A stretch of DNA of 56,577 bases from an uncultured Flavobacteriaceae bacterium (GCA_947311635.1 CAMZLD010000048.1:1-56577), one strand, 5' to 3'. Positions 1 through 10,098 are shown, counted from the first letter of the stretch. Notes: generated by a model from the letters alone, not told the origin. A program made the numbers and translations.

Positions 1-182
1 GGCTTTGAAGGACTATTTTTAGTTTGAAAAGACATAACGAAGTATAAGGAAAAGGCTGAAAATCCTTTGGAAAGCCTTCTAAACAACAATCTTTGAACAA
101 TAAAAGCCTTAATTTAATACTAAATCTTCGTTTTTATTGTCCAAATCTCACTATTTATAAGGCTTCTTTGATGTAAGTTTAG

Positions 183-480
183 GTCGAACTCAGGTTAGTA
201 GCTGTTAGAAAATCTGTAAAAGCTTTCCAATATACTTGATAACAATAGCGCTTCTCCTCAACACTCTAGAGCCATGAACGCCTTTTACTGGCGATTTAAA
301 TGCTTTTACATGCTTTATATAACAATGACATAACCGCTCTGTTTCACTCTTAGAAGATGTAAAAAAAATAGGTTTTTTCATACCATTTAATGTTTTAGCA
401 ATCTGAATACCTTTAATATATTTTCCTGGACTAAAAGTTGCAACCGCTTTTACTTTAGGGTTGCCTTTACCAATCAAGGT
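183..480 (-). pseudogene. Decayed C-terminal fragment of an alpha/beta (dienelactone-like) hydrolase
   Basis: Minus-strand frame reads KVKAVATFSPGKYI...KKPIFFTSSKSE...GVHGSRVL, then shifts frame to VEEKRYCYQVYWKAFTDFLTATN, the expected C-terminal helix. No N-terminal half upstream. Confidence 0.5.
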
Positions 481-593
481 TAAATGAAATTATAGATATC
501 AATAAATTTGCGGTAAATTGAAAATGAAGTACTTCAAAATACCTAACGCTTCATAAACACACCAATGAAATACCTAATTAATTCCCTTGATTA

Positions 594-2450
594 TTACTCT
601 AAAACAACAGGATATAAATCTTTGTTATATTGAATAATCTGTACGCCATTGTTTTCAAAACTACTAAACATTTTCTTTTGATAATCGTACTTGCTACCCA
701 TGCGTTTAGAAACACCTGCTTGCAACCCATCTTTTAAATTATTAAAAGCTGCAATACGCATAATAATATCATAAGTAAGGTCAAAACCTTTAATAGCATT
801 TGCAGTAGGTATATCAAAATTCTTGCTTTTATAATCTTTAAAAAATTGCATAACAGCAGGTTGTTTAACATCTGCCATGGTCTCTTGCGCAAAAGTAAAT
901 TTCATTTTTGCCAAATGATTATTATTAGACGTTTTAAAATATTTATTATTTTCTATGGCAAATAAATGCACTTTTCTAGTTTGCGCTAAAACACCTAGGT
1001 TGGTGATAGCATCCATGGTAATCACTTTGTTTTTTCCAACAAAAATTACCCAATTTTCTGTTGTTTCAGATACTACTTTATCTAAACGTTCTTTACCAAT
1101 ATAGCCATTTTCTTCTTTTACAATAGTGATGTTATTGATAGAATCATGCTTTTTTAAGCTGGCAGCAATAAATGTCATTTGAGATGTTGTGGCAGGAGAA
1201 GCATCTCCTATCAAAATAATTTTTTGACCATCATATTGCTTTTTAATATAATTTAAGAGTGTCTTTTTAAATAGCTTTTTATCTACACCGGCTTTAATTA
1301 AATTTGGACTATTAGATGCCGCCTGTTTTTTAGAAAACATAGGTGCTACAACCATGGTTTTACGTAACTTTTTAGATAAGTTATACGCCTTATCAAAATA
1401 CAATGGACCAATGACAACATCTGCATCTTCTAAATTGTTTTGACTTACAATTGAACTTATGGTTGCCATATCATTTTTGGTATCAAAAGATCTAAAATTG
1501 ATTTCTAAACCTTGTTTTCTAAGAGACTCTATGGCCATTAATACGCCCATATAAAAATCTGTAGTTACATTTAAAAGCGATGTCTTTTTTAAAAACTCAC
1601 TTTCTAAAGATGTGGTTTTATTTAGATTAAATGGTAATAAAATAGCGATGTCTACCGGCCTGTCAATTCTAATTTCATCAGTAAAAACAGCTGTCTTCTC
1701 TGGTGTTTCAATTACTGCATCAACATCTAATTTTGGTACTTTTAAAAGCATTCCTTCTTTTAATCCAAATTTTGCAGCTGGATTAAGGCTAAGTAATTCT
1801 TTTTCAGAAATTCCATACGCTTTTGTTAAACTATAAAAAGTTTCGCCTAATTTAACGGTATGCATACTATAAGCGTCCTTGTCATCTGTTTCTTTAGAAG
1901 GTATTTTTAATACTTGCCCTAAAGACAAATCGTTACTTGTTAAATGATTTACGCGTTTTAAATCATCTACAGAAACACCAAATTTCTTGCTGATGCTAAA
2001 TAAGGTTTCTTTTGATTTTACAATATAGGTTGTAGGAGTGTCGTTATTTGTTGGAATTTTTAATACTTGACCTAAAGATAAATCATTCGAAATTAAATGA
2101 TTTTCTTTTTTAAGATCTTCGACAGAAACATGGTATTTTTTCGAAATGCTAAACAACGTTTCTTTGCGTTGTACTGTATGAGTTTTACCGTTAGTATTTA
2201 AATTTGGTTGTGATATAACTTTATTTTTCTTCGGAATAATAATAACTGTATTTGCTCTTGGTTTATTTCGAACATCTGGATTTAAGCGTTTTAAATCTCT
2301 TTTAGACATGTTATTAGCTGCTGCTATACTCTTTAAAGTTTCACCAGATTTTACGGTATAAGAAACATATTCTTTAATCTGTGCAGTTGTTTGTGTACTT
2401 GCACACGCTGTGAATATTAAAAGTATTGCTAAAAATTTTAAATGCTTCAT
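594..2450 (-). CDS. Lipoprotein with multiple LysM domains and a periplasmic-binding-protein-like C-terminal domain
   Basis: Lipobox-like LLIFTACAS; repeated YTVKSGETLKSIA, HTVQRKETLFSISKKYHVSVEDLKKENHL and YIVKSKETLFSISKKFGV LysM units. Start trimmed to MKHLKFLAILL. Confidence 0.85.
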   Translation of the reverse strand: MKHLKFLAILLIFTACASTQTTAQIKEYVSYTVKSGETLKSIAAANNMSKRDLKRLNPDVRNKPRANTVIIIPKKNKVISQPNLNTNGKTHTVQRKETLFSISKKYHVSVEDLKKENHLISNDLSLGQVLKIPTNNDTPTTYIVKSKETLFSISKKFGVSVDDLKRVNHLTSNDLSLGQVLKIPSKETDDKDAYSMHTVKLGETFYSLTKAYGISEKELLSLNPAAKFGLKEGMLLKVPKLDVDAVIETPEKTAVFTDEIRIDRPVDIAILLPFNLNKTTSLESEFLKKTSLLNVTTDFYMGVLMAIESLRKQGLEINFRSFDTKNDMATISSIVSQNNLEDADVVIGPLYFDKAYNLSKKLRKTMVVAPMFSKKQAASNSPNLIKAGVDKKLFKKTLLNYIKKQYDGQKIILIGDASPATTSQMTFIAASLKKHDSINNITIVKEENGYIGKERLDKVVSETTENWVIFVGKNKVITMDAITNLGVLAQTRKVHLFAIENNKYFKTSNNNHLAKMKFTFAQETMADVKQPAVMQFFKDYKSKNFDIPTANAIKGFDLTYDIIMRIAAFNNLKDGLQAGVSKRMGSKYDYQKKMFSSFENNGVQIIQYNKDLYPVVLE

Positions 2451-2461
2451 TGTTTGTTTGT

Positions 2462-3994
2462 TTATTCCCATTCTATAGTTGCTGGCGGTTTAGAACTTAT
2501 GTCATACACTACTCTATTAACGCCCTTTACGTTATTTATTATTTTGTTGGAAGTTTCTTGCAAAAATTTATATGGTAAATCTACCCAATCTGCGGTCATT
2601 CCATCTGTAGATTCTACAGCTCTTAAAGCAACCACTTTTTCATAGGTACGCTCGTCTCCCATAACACCTACCGAATTTACTGGCAAAAGCATTGCTCCTG
2701 CTTGCCATACTTTATCATATAGCTTCCAATCTCTTAATCCTTGTATAAAAATAGCATCTACTTCTTGCAATATACGTACTTTTTCTGCGGTGATATCTCC
2801 TAATATCCGAATTCCTAATCCTGGACCCGGAAACGGGTGTCTTCCTAATAAATTAGCATCAATCCCTAAAGATTTTCCTACTCTTCGTACCTCATCTTTA
2901 AAAATCATTCGCAAAGGCTCTACAATTTTAAGTTTCATAAAATCTGGTAATCCGCCTACATTATGATGACTTTTAATGGTTGCACTTGGGCCGCCAGTTA
3001 CAGATACAGACTCAATAACATCTGGGTAAATAGTACCTTGTGCTAACCACTTAACGTCTTTAATTAAATGAGATTCATCATCAAAAACTTCTATAAAAAC
3101 GCGCCCAATAATTTTTCTTTTTTTCTCAGGATCGCTTTCACCTTGCAAGGCTTCCAAAAAGCGTGCCGAAGCATCTACGCCTTTTACATTTAAGCCCATT
3201 CCTTTGTATTGTTCTAAGACACTTTGATATTCATTTTTCCGAAGTAAACCATTGTTTACAAAAATACAATAGAGATTTTTTCCTATTGCTTTATCTAACA
3301 AAACAGCTGCAACGGTAGAATCTACACCGCCAGAAAGTCCTAAAACTACTTTGTCTTTACCTACTTTTTCTTGTATTTGTGCAACGGTAGTTTCTACAAA
3401 ACAATTGGGTGTCCAATCTTGTGCTACCTTTGCAATATTTACTAAAAAGTTTTCTAGCAGTTGCATGCCATCATTAGAATGATATACTTCTGGATGAAAT
3501 TGTATTGCATAGGTTTGTTCGCCTTCAATTTTATATGCTGCATTTTCTACATCATGGGTGCTTGCAATTTTTTTATAGTGCTTAGGAAGCTCTATAATGG
3601 TATCACTATGACTCATCCAAACTTGGCTTCCTTCAGAAATATTTAAGAACAAAGCATCACTAGTGTCTATGTAGCTTAAATTTGCTCTTCCGTATTCTCT
3701 TGTGTTTGAAGCACCCACTTTTCCGCCATAAAAATGTGCCAAATATTGTGCGCCATAACAAACACCTAACAATGGTTTTTTGCCTTTTATTTGTGATAAG
3801 TCTGGTTGTGGTGCCAACTCACTTCTTACAGAATGTGGACTTCCAGATAAAATAACTGCTTTAAAATCTGAAACATCAAATTTTGTGCTGTTGTATGGGT
3901 GAATTTCACAATAAATATTTAATTCTCTAACTCTACGTGCTATAAGTTGTGTAAATTGTGAGCCAAAATCTAAAATAAGTACCTTTTCTTGCAT
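2462..3994 (-). CDS. guaA: GMP synthase (glutamine-hydrolysing)
   Basis: GATase motif GVCYGAQ, PP-loop [12 protein letters not shown]-terminal [14 protein letters not shown]. Start placed at ATG 3994 ([11 protein letters not shown]) because a promoter abuts it. Confidence 0.97.
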   Translation of the reverse strand: MQEKVLILDFGSQFTQLIARRVRELNIYCEIHPYNSTKFDVSDFKAVILSGSPHSVRSELAPQPDLSQIKGKKPLLGVCYGAQYLAHFYGGKVGASNTREYGRANLSYIDTSDALFLNISEGSQVWMSHSDTIIELPKHYKKIASTHDVENAAYKIEGEQTYAIQFHPEVYHSNDGMQLLENFLVNIAKVAQDWTPNCFVETTVAQIQEKVGKDKVVLGLSGGVDSTVAAVLLDKAIGKNLYCIFVNNGLLRKNEYQSVLEQYKGMGLNVKGVDASARFLEALQGESDPEKKRKIIGRVFIEVFDDESHLIKDVKWLAQGTIYPDVIESVSVTGGPSATIKSHHNVGGLPDFMKLKIVEPLRMIFKDEVRRVGKSLGIDANLLGRHPFPGPGLGIRILGDITAEKVRILQEVDAIFIQGLRDWKLYDKVWQAGAMLLPVNSVGVMGDERTYEKVVALRAVESTDGMTADWVDLPYKFLQETSNKIINNVKGVNRVVYDISSKPPATIEWE

Positions 3995-4035
3995 GTGCAA
4001 AAGTACACTTTCTAAAATGTTTTCAAAAATAAACA
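3995..4035 (-). promoter_or_regulatory. Bacteroidota-type promoter of guaA (TTTG-N18-TACTTTTG), essentially no leader
   Basis: Minus strand: ATTTTTGAAAACATTTTAGAAAGTGTACTTTTGCACATG, i.e. -7 TAnnTTTG ending 3 nt before ATG. Confidence 0.6.
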
Positions 4036-4065
4036 GTACTTTTATAGTGATAAAAAATAGATTCT

Positions 4066-5343
4066 ATGTCAAAATTTTTAAACGATCTTGATGAGCTTGT
4101 TAAAAACAATGTTATTTCTAAAAACATTGCCAATGATATTCAAACATATTATAGCTCACAAAAAGAAGAAAGCCCCAATAAATTATTTGCAATATTTGGT
4201 GTTTTGGGCTCTTTATTGGTTGGACTTGGTATTATTTTAATCATTGCACATAATTGGGATACTTTTTCTAAAGGCATTAAAACTACTTTTGCATTTATTC
4301 CGTTATTGTTGGCACAACTTATTGTAGGTTATACCATTCTTAAAGAAAAAAGCAATACTTGGAAAGAAGCTGCTGGTGTCTTTTTGTTTTTTACGGTTGG
4401 CGCAAGCATTGCTTTGATTAGTCAGATTTACAATATTCCGGGTAATGTAAGTACTTTTTTACTTACTTGGCTTTTACTGTGCTTGCCTTTGGTATATCTT
4501 TTAAAATCGAATGCATTGGCTATTTTACACCTTGTTTTTTCTACTTATTACGTATTAAAAGCTGGCTATTTTACGGGCAGCTATTCGCCTTGGAAATACT
4601 TTTTACTCATTGCATTCATAATTCCTTTTTACCTTAACCTTCTAAAAAACAGTCCCAAACAAAATATTGCTTCTGTTTTAAATTGGCTTTTTCCGATAAG
4701 TTTAACAATGGCAATGGGTGCCTTTATAGACACAAGTGCAACATATGGTTTTTTAATGTATATTATTTTATTTGGCTTGTTTTATAATATTGGTAAAATT
4801 CCGTTTTTTAATAATGACAGATTACGTAAAAATGGTTATTTAATTATTGGCTCTTTAGGCACTATTAGTGTGTTAATTATGATGAGTTTTAAATCTTTTT
4901 GGAAAGAAATTATTCGTAACGACCATCAGTTGTCTCAAGAGGTTTACATTGCTGCCATACTCTTTGTTGCAGCGCTTTCTATTTTAATATATTCCTTTAA
5001 AAAGAAATGGGTACATGAGCTAAATTTATTTAGATATGTGTTTATTATCATGGCTGTTTTATTATTTATTGGTTTTGGTAATCTAACCATTCCTACTGTG
5101 CTTTCTAATATTTTAATTTTATTTCTAGGTCTTATAGCTATTAAAATAGGAAGTAATAAAATGCACTTCGGAATTTTAAATTACGGATTGCTTATTATCA
5201 CAGCACTTGTCATTGCTCGTTTTTTTGACACCAACCTTAGTTTTGTAGTACGCGGTTTACTTTTTATTGGTGTTGGTGTTGGTTTTTTTGTTACCAACTA
5301 CCTCATGTTAAAAAAACAGCGAACACTTCAGAAAAAAATATAA
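4066..5343 (+). CDS. DUF2157-type multi-pass membrane protein
   Basis: N-terminal soluble helix region followed by many TM segments; paired with the GDYXXLXY protein downstream. Confidence 0.75.
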   Translation: MSKFLNDLDELVKNNVISKNIANDIQTYYSSQKEESPNKLFAIFGVLGSLLVGLGIILIIAHNWDTFSKGIKTTFAFIPLLLAQLIVGYTILKEKSNTWKEAAGVFLFFTVGASIALISQIYNIPGNVSTFLLTWLLLCLPLVYLLKSNALAILHLVFSTYYVLKAGYFTGSYSPWKYFLLIAFIIPFYLNLLKNSPKQNIASVLNWLFPISLTMAMGAFIDTSATYGFLMYIILFGLFYNIGKIPFFNNDRLRKNGYLIIGSLGTISVLIMMSFKSFWKEIIRNDHQLSQEVYIAAILFVAALSILIYSFKKKWVHELNLFRYVFIIMAVLLFIGFGNLTIPTVLSNILILFLGLIAIKIGSNKMHFGILNYGLLIITALVIARFFDTNLSFVVRGLLFIGVGVGFFVTNYLMLKKQRTLQKKI

Positions 5344-5347
5344 TTTT

Positions 5348-5902
5348 ATGAAAAAGAAAACACTTTTTTTAGTCTTTTTAGCAATTGCCGTTATCCAACT
5401 TATTGTACCAGCTTTTATGGTGTACAACAATGAGGATACTTTAACCACAGGAACTTTATATAAATTTAAAACGGAACCTGTTGATCCAAATGATCCTTTT
5501 AGAGGTAAATATGTAACCTTACGGTACGATTTAAATTCTTTTGCTTCTAATGAATCATGGAAACGAAAAACACCCATTTTTATTTATATTGAAAAGGATG
5601 AAAATGATTTTGCAAAAATTACAACAGTTAGTAAAAACAAAATGGATTCAAGTAACGATTACATTATTGGAAAAGTTAGATGGTACGATACTTATACTAA
5701 AAAGGTGAATTTTAGGCTTCCTTTTGATCGTTTTTACATGGAAGAAACAAAAGCCAAACCGGCCGAAACTGTTTTTAGAGAAGCACAAAGAGATAGCTTA
5801 CCTAATAATACTTACGCTTTGGTAGCTGTTAAAAATGGGCATGCCGTTTTAAAAGATGTGCTAGTCAATGAAAAATCATTGGCAGCTTATGTGGTGGAGT
5901 GA
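5348..5902 (+). CDS. GDYXXLXY-domain membrane-anchored protein
   Basis: Single N-terminal TM; DPNDPFRGKYVTLRYDL matches the GDYXXLXY family signature; directly follows the DUF2157 gene. Confidence 0.75.
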   Translation: MKKKTLFLVFLAIAVIQLIVPAFMVYNNEDTLTTGTLYKFKTEPVDPNDPFRGKYVTLRYDLNSFASNESWKRKTPIFIYIEKDENDFAKITTVSKNKMDSSNDYIIGKVRWYDTYTKKVNFRLPFDRFYMEETKAKPAETVFREAQRDSLPNNTYALVAVKNGHAVLKDVLVNEKSLAAYVVE

Positions 5903-5904
5903 CA

Positions 5905-5940
5905 TTAAAAAACCTCACAGATTTTAAAATCTGTGAGGTT
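5905..5940 (-). terminator. Perfect 30-nt palindromic terminator (lysS side)
   Basis: AACCTCACAGATTTTAAAATCTGTGAGGTT at 5911-5940; on the minus strand followed by a T run. Confidence 0.75.
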
Positions 5941-5962
5941 TGAATTCATCTTTTATTTTTAT

Positions 5963-7651
5963 TTAAACAATTTCTACAAACAAGCCTTCTGCTGTTTTTT
6001 CTACTTTTGCTAATTTATTTTTAGATAATTCCTTCATGGCTTTATCCCACTTTTTATTTGATAATGCTGCTTGGGCTTTTAACTCATCTAAGCCTATTTT
6101 TGTTGCTTTTTTCAAAATAGCCAACACAGATTTTGCCTCGTCTGTTAATGCAACTGCTTTACGTTCTGGTTTCATTTGCGGAAAGAACAACACTTCTTGA
6201 ATAGATTGGTTGTTGGTTAAAAACATGATTAATCTATCCATACCAATACCTAACCCAGAGGTTGGTGGCATACCGTATTCTAAAGCGCGTAAAAAATCAT
6301 GATCTATAAACTCGGTTGCTTCATCATCACCTTTTGCAGCAAGTTCTAACTGATGTTCAAAACGCTGGCGTTGATCAATTGGGTCGTTCAATTCTGAATA
6401 GGCATTTGCTATTTCTTTACCACAAATCATTAACTCAAAACGCTCTGTTAATTCAGGGTTATCTCTGTGTTCTTTGGTTAACGGGCTCATTTCTTTTGGG
6501 TAATCAATAATATACGTTGGATTGATATAATTTCCTTCGCACTTTTCTCCAAAAATCTCATCTATTATCTTTCCTTTCCCCATGGTATCATCTACCTCAA
6601 TTCCCATATCTTTTGCTGCTGCTCTTAACTCATCTTCTGTTTTACCTGTAATATCAAAACCTGTAAAATGTTTAATAGAATCTGTCATGGTAACACGCGC
6701 ATACGGTGCCTTAAAATCTATTTGATGCTCGCCAAAATTGGCTTTAGTAGTTCCGTTTACGGCAATAGCACAATATTCTAATAGTTTTTCTACAAATTCC
6801 ATCATCCAATTGTAGTCTTTATAGGCTACATAAATTTCCATCATGGTAAACTCTGGATTATGGGTTCTGTCCATGCCTTCATTTCTAAAGGTTTTTGCAA
6901 ATTCATAAACACCATCAAAACCACCAATCAACACTTTTTTAAGATACAATTCACACGCAATACGCATGTACATAGGCACGTCTAAAGAATTGTGATGTGT
7001 AATAAAAGGTCTTGCTGCTGCGCCACCAGGTATGGGTTGTAAAATAGGTGTTTCTACTTCCATATATCCAGCATCATTAAAAAACTGACGCATGGCTGCA
7101 AATAATTTAGATCTTTTAACAAATACCTCTTTTACATGTGGATTTACCACCAAATCTGCATATCGTTGTCTGTAGCGCTGCTCTGGATCTGTAAAAGCAT
7201 CATACACCACACCATCTTTCTCTTTTGGTAATGGTAAAGGTTTTAAAGCTTTACTAAGCAGGGTAAAGTCTTTTACACGTACAGAAATTTCGCCAACTTT
7301 TGTTGTAAACAACTCTCCTTCTATACCTACAAAATCTCCTAAATCTAATAATTTTTTAAAAACTTCGTTGTATTTTGTTTTGTCTTCTCCTGTGCAAATT
7401 TCATCACGATTAAAATAAACTTGTACTTTACCTTTTGCGTCTTGTAATTGTGCAAAAGAAGCTTTTCCTTGAATCTTTATTGCCATTAATCTACCAGCAA
7501 TCACCACCTGTTTACCTTCTTTATAATCCTTTTTTATTTCTTCTGAAGAAATACTTACTGGATATAAATCTGCTGGATAAGGATTGATTCCTAGTGCTCG
7601 AAGTCTATCTAATTTTTGACGTCTTACAATTTCTAGTTCTGATAATTGCAT
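5963..7651 (-). CDS. lysS: Lysine--tRNA ligase, class II
   Basis: Class II motifs FRNEGMDRTHNPEFTMMEIY and GLGIGMDRLIM; OB-fold N-terminus. Confidence 0.97.
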   Translation of the reverse strand: MQLSELEIVRRQKLDRLRALGINPYPADLYPVSISSEEIKKDYKEGKQVVIAGRLMAIKIQGKASFAQLQDAKGKVQVYFNRDEICTGEDKTKYNEVFKKLLDLGDFVGIEGELFTTKVGEISVRVKDFTLLSKALKPLPLPKEKDGVVYDAFTDPEQRYRQRYADLVVNPHVKEVFVKRSKLFAAMRQFFNDAGYMEVETPILQPIPGGAAARPFITHHNSLDVPMYMRIACELYLKKVLIGGFDGVYEFAKTFRNEGMDRTHNPEFTMMEIYVAYKDYNWMMEFVEKLLEYCAIAVNGTTKANFGEHQIDFKAPYARVTMTDSIKHFTGFDITGKTEDELRAAAKDMGIEVDDTMGKGKIIDEIFGEKCEGNYINPTYIIDYPKEMSPLTKEHRDNPELTERFELMICGKEIANAYSELNDPIDQRQRFEHQLELAAKGDDEATEFIDHDFLRALEYGMPPTSGLGIGMDRLIMFLTNNQSIQEVLFFPQMKPERKAVALTDEAKSVLAILKKATKIGLDELKAQAALSNKKWDKAMKELSKNKLAKVEKTAEGLFVEIV

Positions 7652-7676
7652 GTTGTATTTTTTTAATTGAATGACT

Positions 7677-7710
7677 GCAAAGATACAATTTAAGGCGTGG
7701 ATTCAAATGG
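7677..7710 (-). promoter_or_regulatory. lysS promoter (TTTG-N18-TATCTTTG)
   Basis: Minus strand: TTTGAATCCACGCCTTAAATTGTATCTTTGCAG, upstream of lysS ATG. Confidence 0.6.
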
Positions 7711-7726
7711 TTTCATAAAAAATAAG

Positions 7727-7825
7727 TATCTTTGTACTGTTGTGTTGTTTGATACAGCAATTGTTGTATCAACGTAGGTTTTTTAAACCGATGGAAAGCT
7801 TCCCTTAATTGGGTTGCTTTTTTTG
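7727..7825 (+). ncRNA. Candidate small RNA: promoter -7 box, hairpins, intrinsic terminator, no meaningful ORF
   Basis: TATCTTTG at 7727-7734; hairpin TTGATACAGCAATTGTTGTATCAA; GGTTTTTTAAACC; terminator AAAGCTTCCCTTAATTGGGTTGCTTTTTTT ending about 7824. No + strand gene downstream for about 1.5 kb. Confidence 0.45.
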
Positions 7826-8658
7826 TTTGAGCTATGTAGAAACACAAAATTAATAATGTGGTTCCTTTCTTGTTGAGATAGTGTTCCATCTTCTTTAACA
7901 AACCATTTTTTATACCCATAGGTACTCAATAAGTTTGTAATTAGGTCTTCATTATTAATTGTATATTCGTCTGGCAGTATTTCTACCAGCAGCGTTGGCT
8001 TAAATTTTTGAAGTAGTTTTTGCATGCCTTTTAAAGCTAAAAACTCTCCTCCTTCAATATCCATTTTAATAAAATCTACTTGCTTGATCTTATTTTCTTC
8101 AAAATAAGAATCTAAAGCAATTGCTGGTACATTTTGAGTAATAGCAAAGTCTTCAAGATAAGCAGAAACCATACCTAAATTAGCTTCTTTTGGATGATAT
8201 CTTAATTGTAATTGTGCATTCTTATCTACTATAGCTTTTTGAACAACTGTAATGTTATTATAATTGTTTAAGGCAATATTAGTTTTTAGTTTGGTTAGAT
8301 TTTCTTGAAAGGGCTCAAAAGAAATTATAGTTCCTGTAGCACCAACAATACGAGAAGCAACTAAAGAATATAGACCAAAATTAGCACCAATATCTACAAA
8401 GGTATCACCTTTTATTAACTGTTTGCTAATGAAATTGAGTTCTGCTTCTTCATAGGTGTTTAAAAAATAGATATGCTGCTGAATCCAATCATCTAAGTTT
8501 AAAGAAAGTTTTATTGAATTTTTAAAAAGCATTTGTGTTTTTACACCTTTAAAAAAATTGTATTTATGAAATAACCTTTTGTAAAAAAAGTAGTAGTACT
8601 TTTTAAAAAATGGAATTTTAAAAAATATTTTAAAAAGAAGTGCTATGAATTTTCTCAT
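7783..8658 (-). CDS. FkbM-family SAM-dependent methyltransferase
   Basis: FVDIGANFGLYSLVASRIVGATGTIISFEPFQENLTKLKTNIALN and VDFIKMDIEGGEFLALKGM are typical FkbM motifs. Confidence 0.88.
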   Translation of the reverse strand: MRKFIALLFKIFFKIPFFKKYYYFFYKRLFHKYNFFKGVKTQMLFKNSIKLSLNLDDWIQQHIYFLNTYEEAELNFISKQLIKGDTFVDIGANFGLYSLVASRIVGATGTIISFEPFQENLTKLKTNIALNNYNNITVVQKAIVDKNAQLQLRYHPKEANLGMVSAYLEDFAITQNVPAIALDSYFEENKIKQVDFIKMDIEGGEFLALKGMQKLLQKFKPTLLVEILPDEYTINNEDLITNLLSTYGYKKWFVKEDGTLSQQERNHIINFVFLHSSNKKSNPIKGSFPSV

Positions 8659-8668
8659 ATTAAAATGG

Positions 8669-9175
8669 CTAATTCATTCCGAAGAAAACCGCTTTGTACA
8701 TCCAAAACTTTTTTATAAACAAAATGGTGAAAATTAAACTTACAGCAAATTTAAGGGTTGTAGAAAATAAAAACCCAATAAAAGATCCAACAGCTGCATT
8801 AACAGCTCTTTTTTTATTTGTGCTATCTTTTAAATATTCACCTGCAAAAGCACCTAGCAAAGGACCTAATATAATACCCAAAGGACCGAATCCTAAACCG
8901 ATAATAAGACCTATCATAGAACCGCCAACACCAAATTTGGTACCTCCAAATTTTTTTGTTGCCATTGGTGGTACTACATAGTCTAATACAAAAACAATAA
9001 GGGCAATAAGTAAAGTGATGACTAAAAAGGAAGTGTTGTTAGGTACTGATTTGGTCATATAAAGAAGCAGTAAGCCAAACCAACTTGTTAAAGGCCCAGG
9101 AATTACAGGTAAAAAAGCGCCCGCAATACCTACCAATACCAATACAAAACCTACAATTAATAATAAGATATCCAT
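8669..9175 (-). CDS. DUF456 domain-containing membrane protein
   Basis: GIAGAFLPVIPGPLTSWFGLLLLY and Gly-rich TM repeats GFGPLGIILGPLLGAFAGEYL; start trimmed to MDILLLIVGF. Confidence 0.82.
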   Translation of the reverse strand: MDILLLIVGFVLVLVGIAGAFLPVIPGPLTSWFGLLLLYMTKSVPNNTSFLVITLLIALIVFVLDYVVPPMATKKFGGTKFGVGGSMIGLIIGLGFGPLGIILGPLLGAFAGEYLKDSTNKKRAVNAAVGSFIGFLFSTTLKFAVSLIFTILFIKKFWMYKAVFFGMN

Positions 9176-9284
9176 ATTGTAAAAATAGTATATTATACTA
9201 CAAAAACAATCATTAAATATATCAATATAAAGCAATTGAAAAATATATTTTAAAAGTGTATTTTTACATTTTAACAATGACAAC

Positions 9285-9755
9285 ATGTTGCGCTACGCAT
9301 ATTTTATTCTTTTTGTTTTGAGTTTTTTATTTTCTTGTGACTTTTACTCTCAGAAATCTAAAAAATCATTATCTCCTTTAGATACAATTATAGACTTAAA
9401 ATCTGTAGATGCGTTTCCGTTGTTTGTTGGTTGTGATAGCATTCCGTCTAGATCAAAACAAAAAGTTTGCTTTCAGATTAAAATATCAGAATTTATGTAT
9501 AGTGGTCTTCTAAATCATGAATTTATAAGTGATAAAAGTATCAAAGACACTGCTTTTGTGAAAATTAAAATTTCAAAAACTGGTGTAGCATCACTAGACA
9601 CTATTCTTTTAAATGCAACAATTAAAAAACAATTGCCTTTATTAGATAGTATTCTACGGCAGCGTGTTGCAGAAATACCACGTATGAAACCTGCTATAAA
9701 ACGTTCTTTTCCGGTGACAACAATTTTTACTTTACCTATTATAATTAAAAATTAA
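9285..9755 (+). CDS. Hypothetical exported protein (lipobox-like FLFSCDFYS)
   Basis: Signal sequence; C-terminal half resembles a TonB-C-like energy-transducing fold, weakly. Confidence 0.5.
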   Translation: MLRYAYFILFVLSFLFSCDFYSQKSKKSLSPLDTIIDLKSVDAFPLFVGCDSIPSRSKQKVCFQIKISEFMYSGLLNHEFISDKSIKDTAFVKIKISKTGVASLDTILLNATIKKQLPLLDSILRQRVAEIPRMKPAIKRSFPVTTIFTLPIIIKN

Positions 9756-9756
9756 A

Positions 9757-10098
9757 TGGGACTTTTATGTACTACGATATTTTAAAACAAACAACAAAGC
9801 GTTCATTTTTCCAGTACCTTGGGCAGAAGATAAGAGCATTACCTTTTTGACAAAACTATCAGAATTAGAAAACATTTTAAAAAATCTTGGGTTTCATAAA
9901 ATAGCCGTAGCAGACCAAACTAGCTATGGCATTCCTTTTTTTTGAAAGTCTATTAAAAAATTAATGCTTTTGGTTTTCCTTTATTAAGATTGAGCGTACT
10001 TATGGGTACTGAAACAAAAAAGAAAATTGAAAACCTACGCAACGCATTAGCAGATATTAAATTACTGCTTCAAAGTGGTGTTTTAGTAATTAATTATT
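9757..10098 (+). pseudogene. Frameshifted C-terminal remnant of a SAM-dependent methyltransferase
   Basis: Pieces in different frames: MYYDILK / TNNKAFIFPVPWAEDKSITFLTKLSELENILKNLGFHKIAVADQTSYGIPFF* / ESLLKN / [31 protein letters not shown]. Same domain order as an intact methyltransferase C-terminus. Confidence 0.55.

Noticed and set aside
1-182. Possible insertion-sequence end at the left edge
   Set aside because: Protein-like scraps are interrupted in all frames and no inverted repeat or recognised transposase motif was found; cannot be supported.
1861-2350. Internal DNA similarity between LysM units considered as a repeat array
   Set aside because: Explained by tandem LysM domains in one coding sequence.
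5911-5940. 30-nt perfect palindrome considered as a dispersed mobile repeat
   Set aside because: Only one copy is visible here and it is well explained as the lysS terminator; a genome-wide count would be needed.
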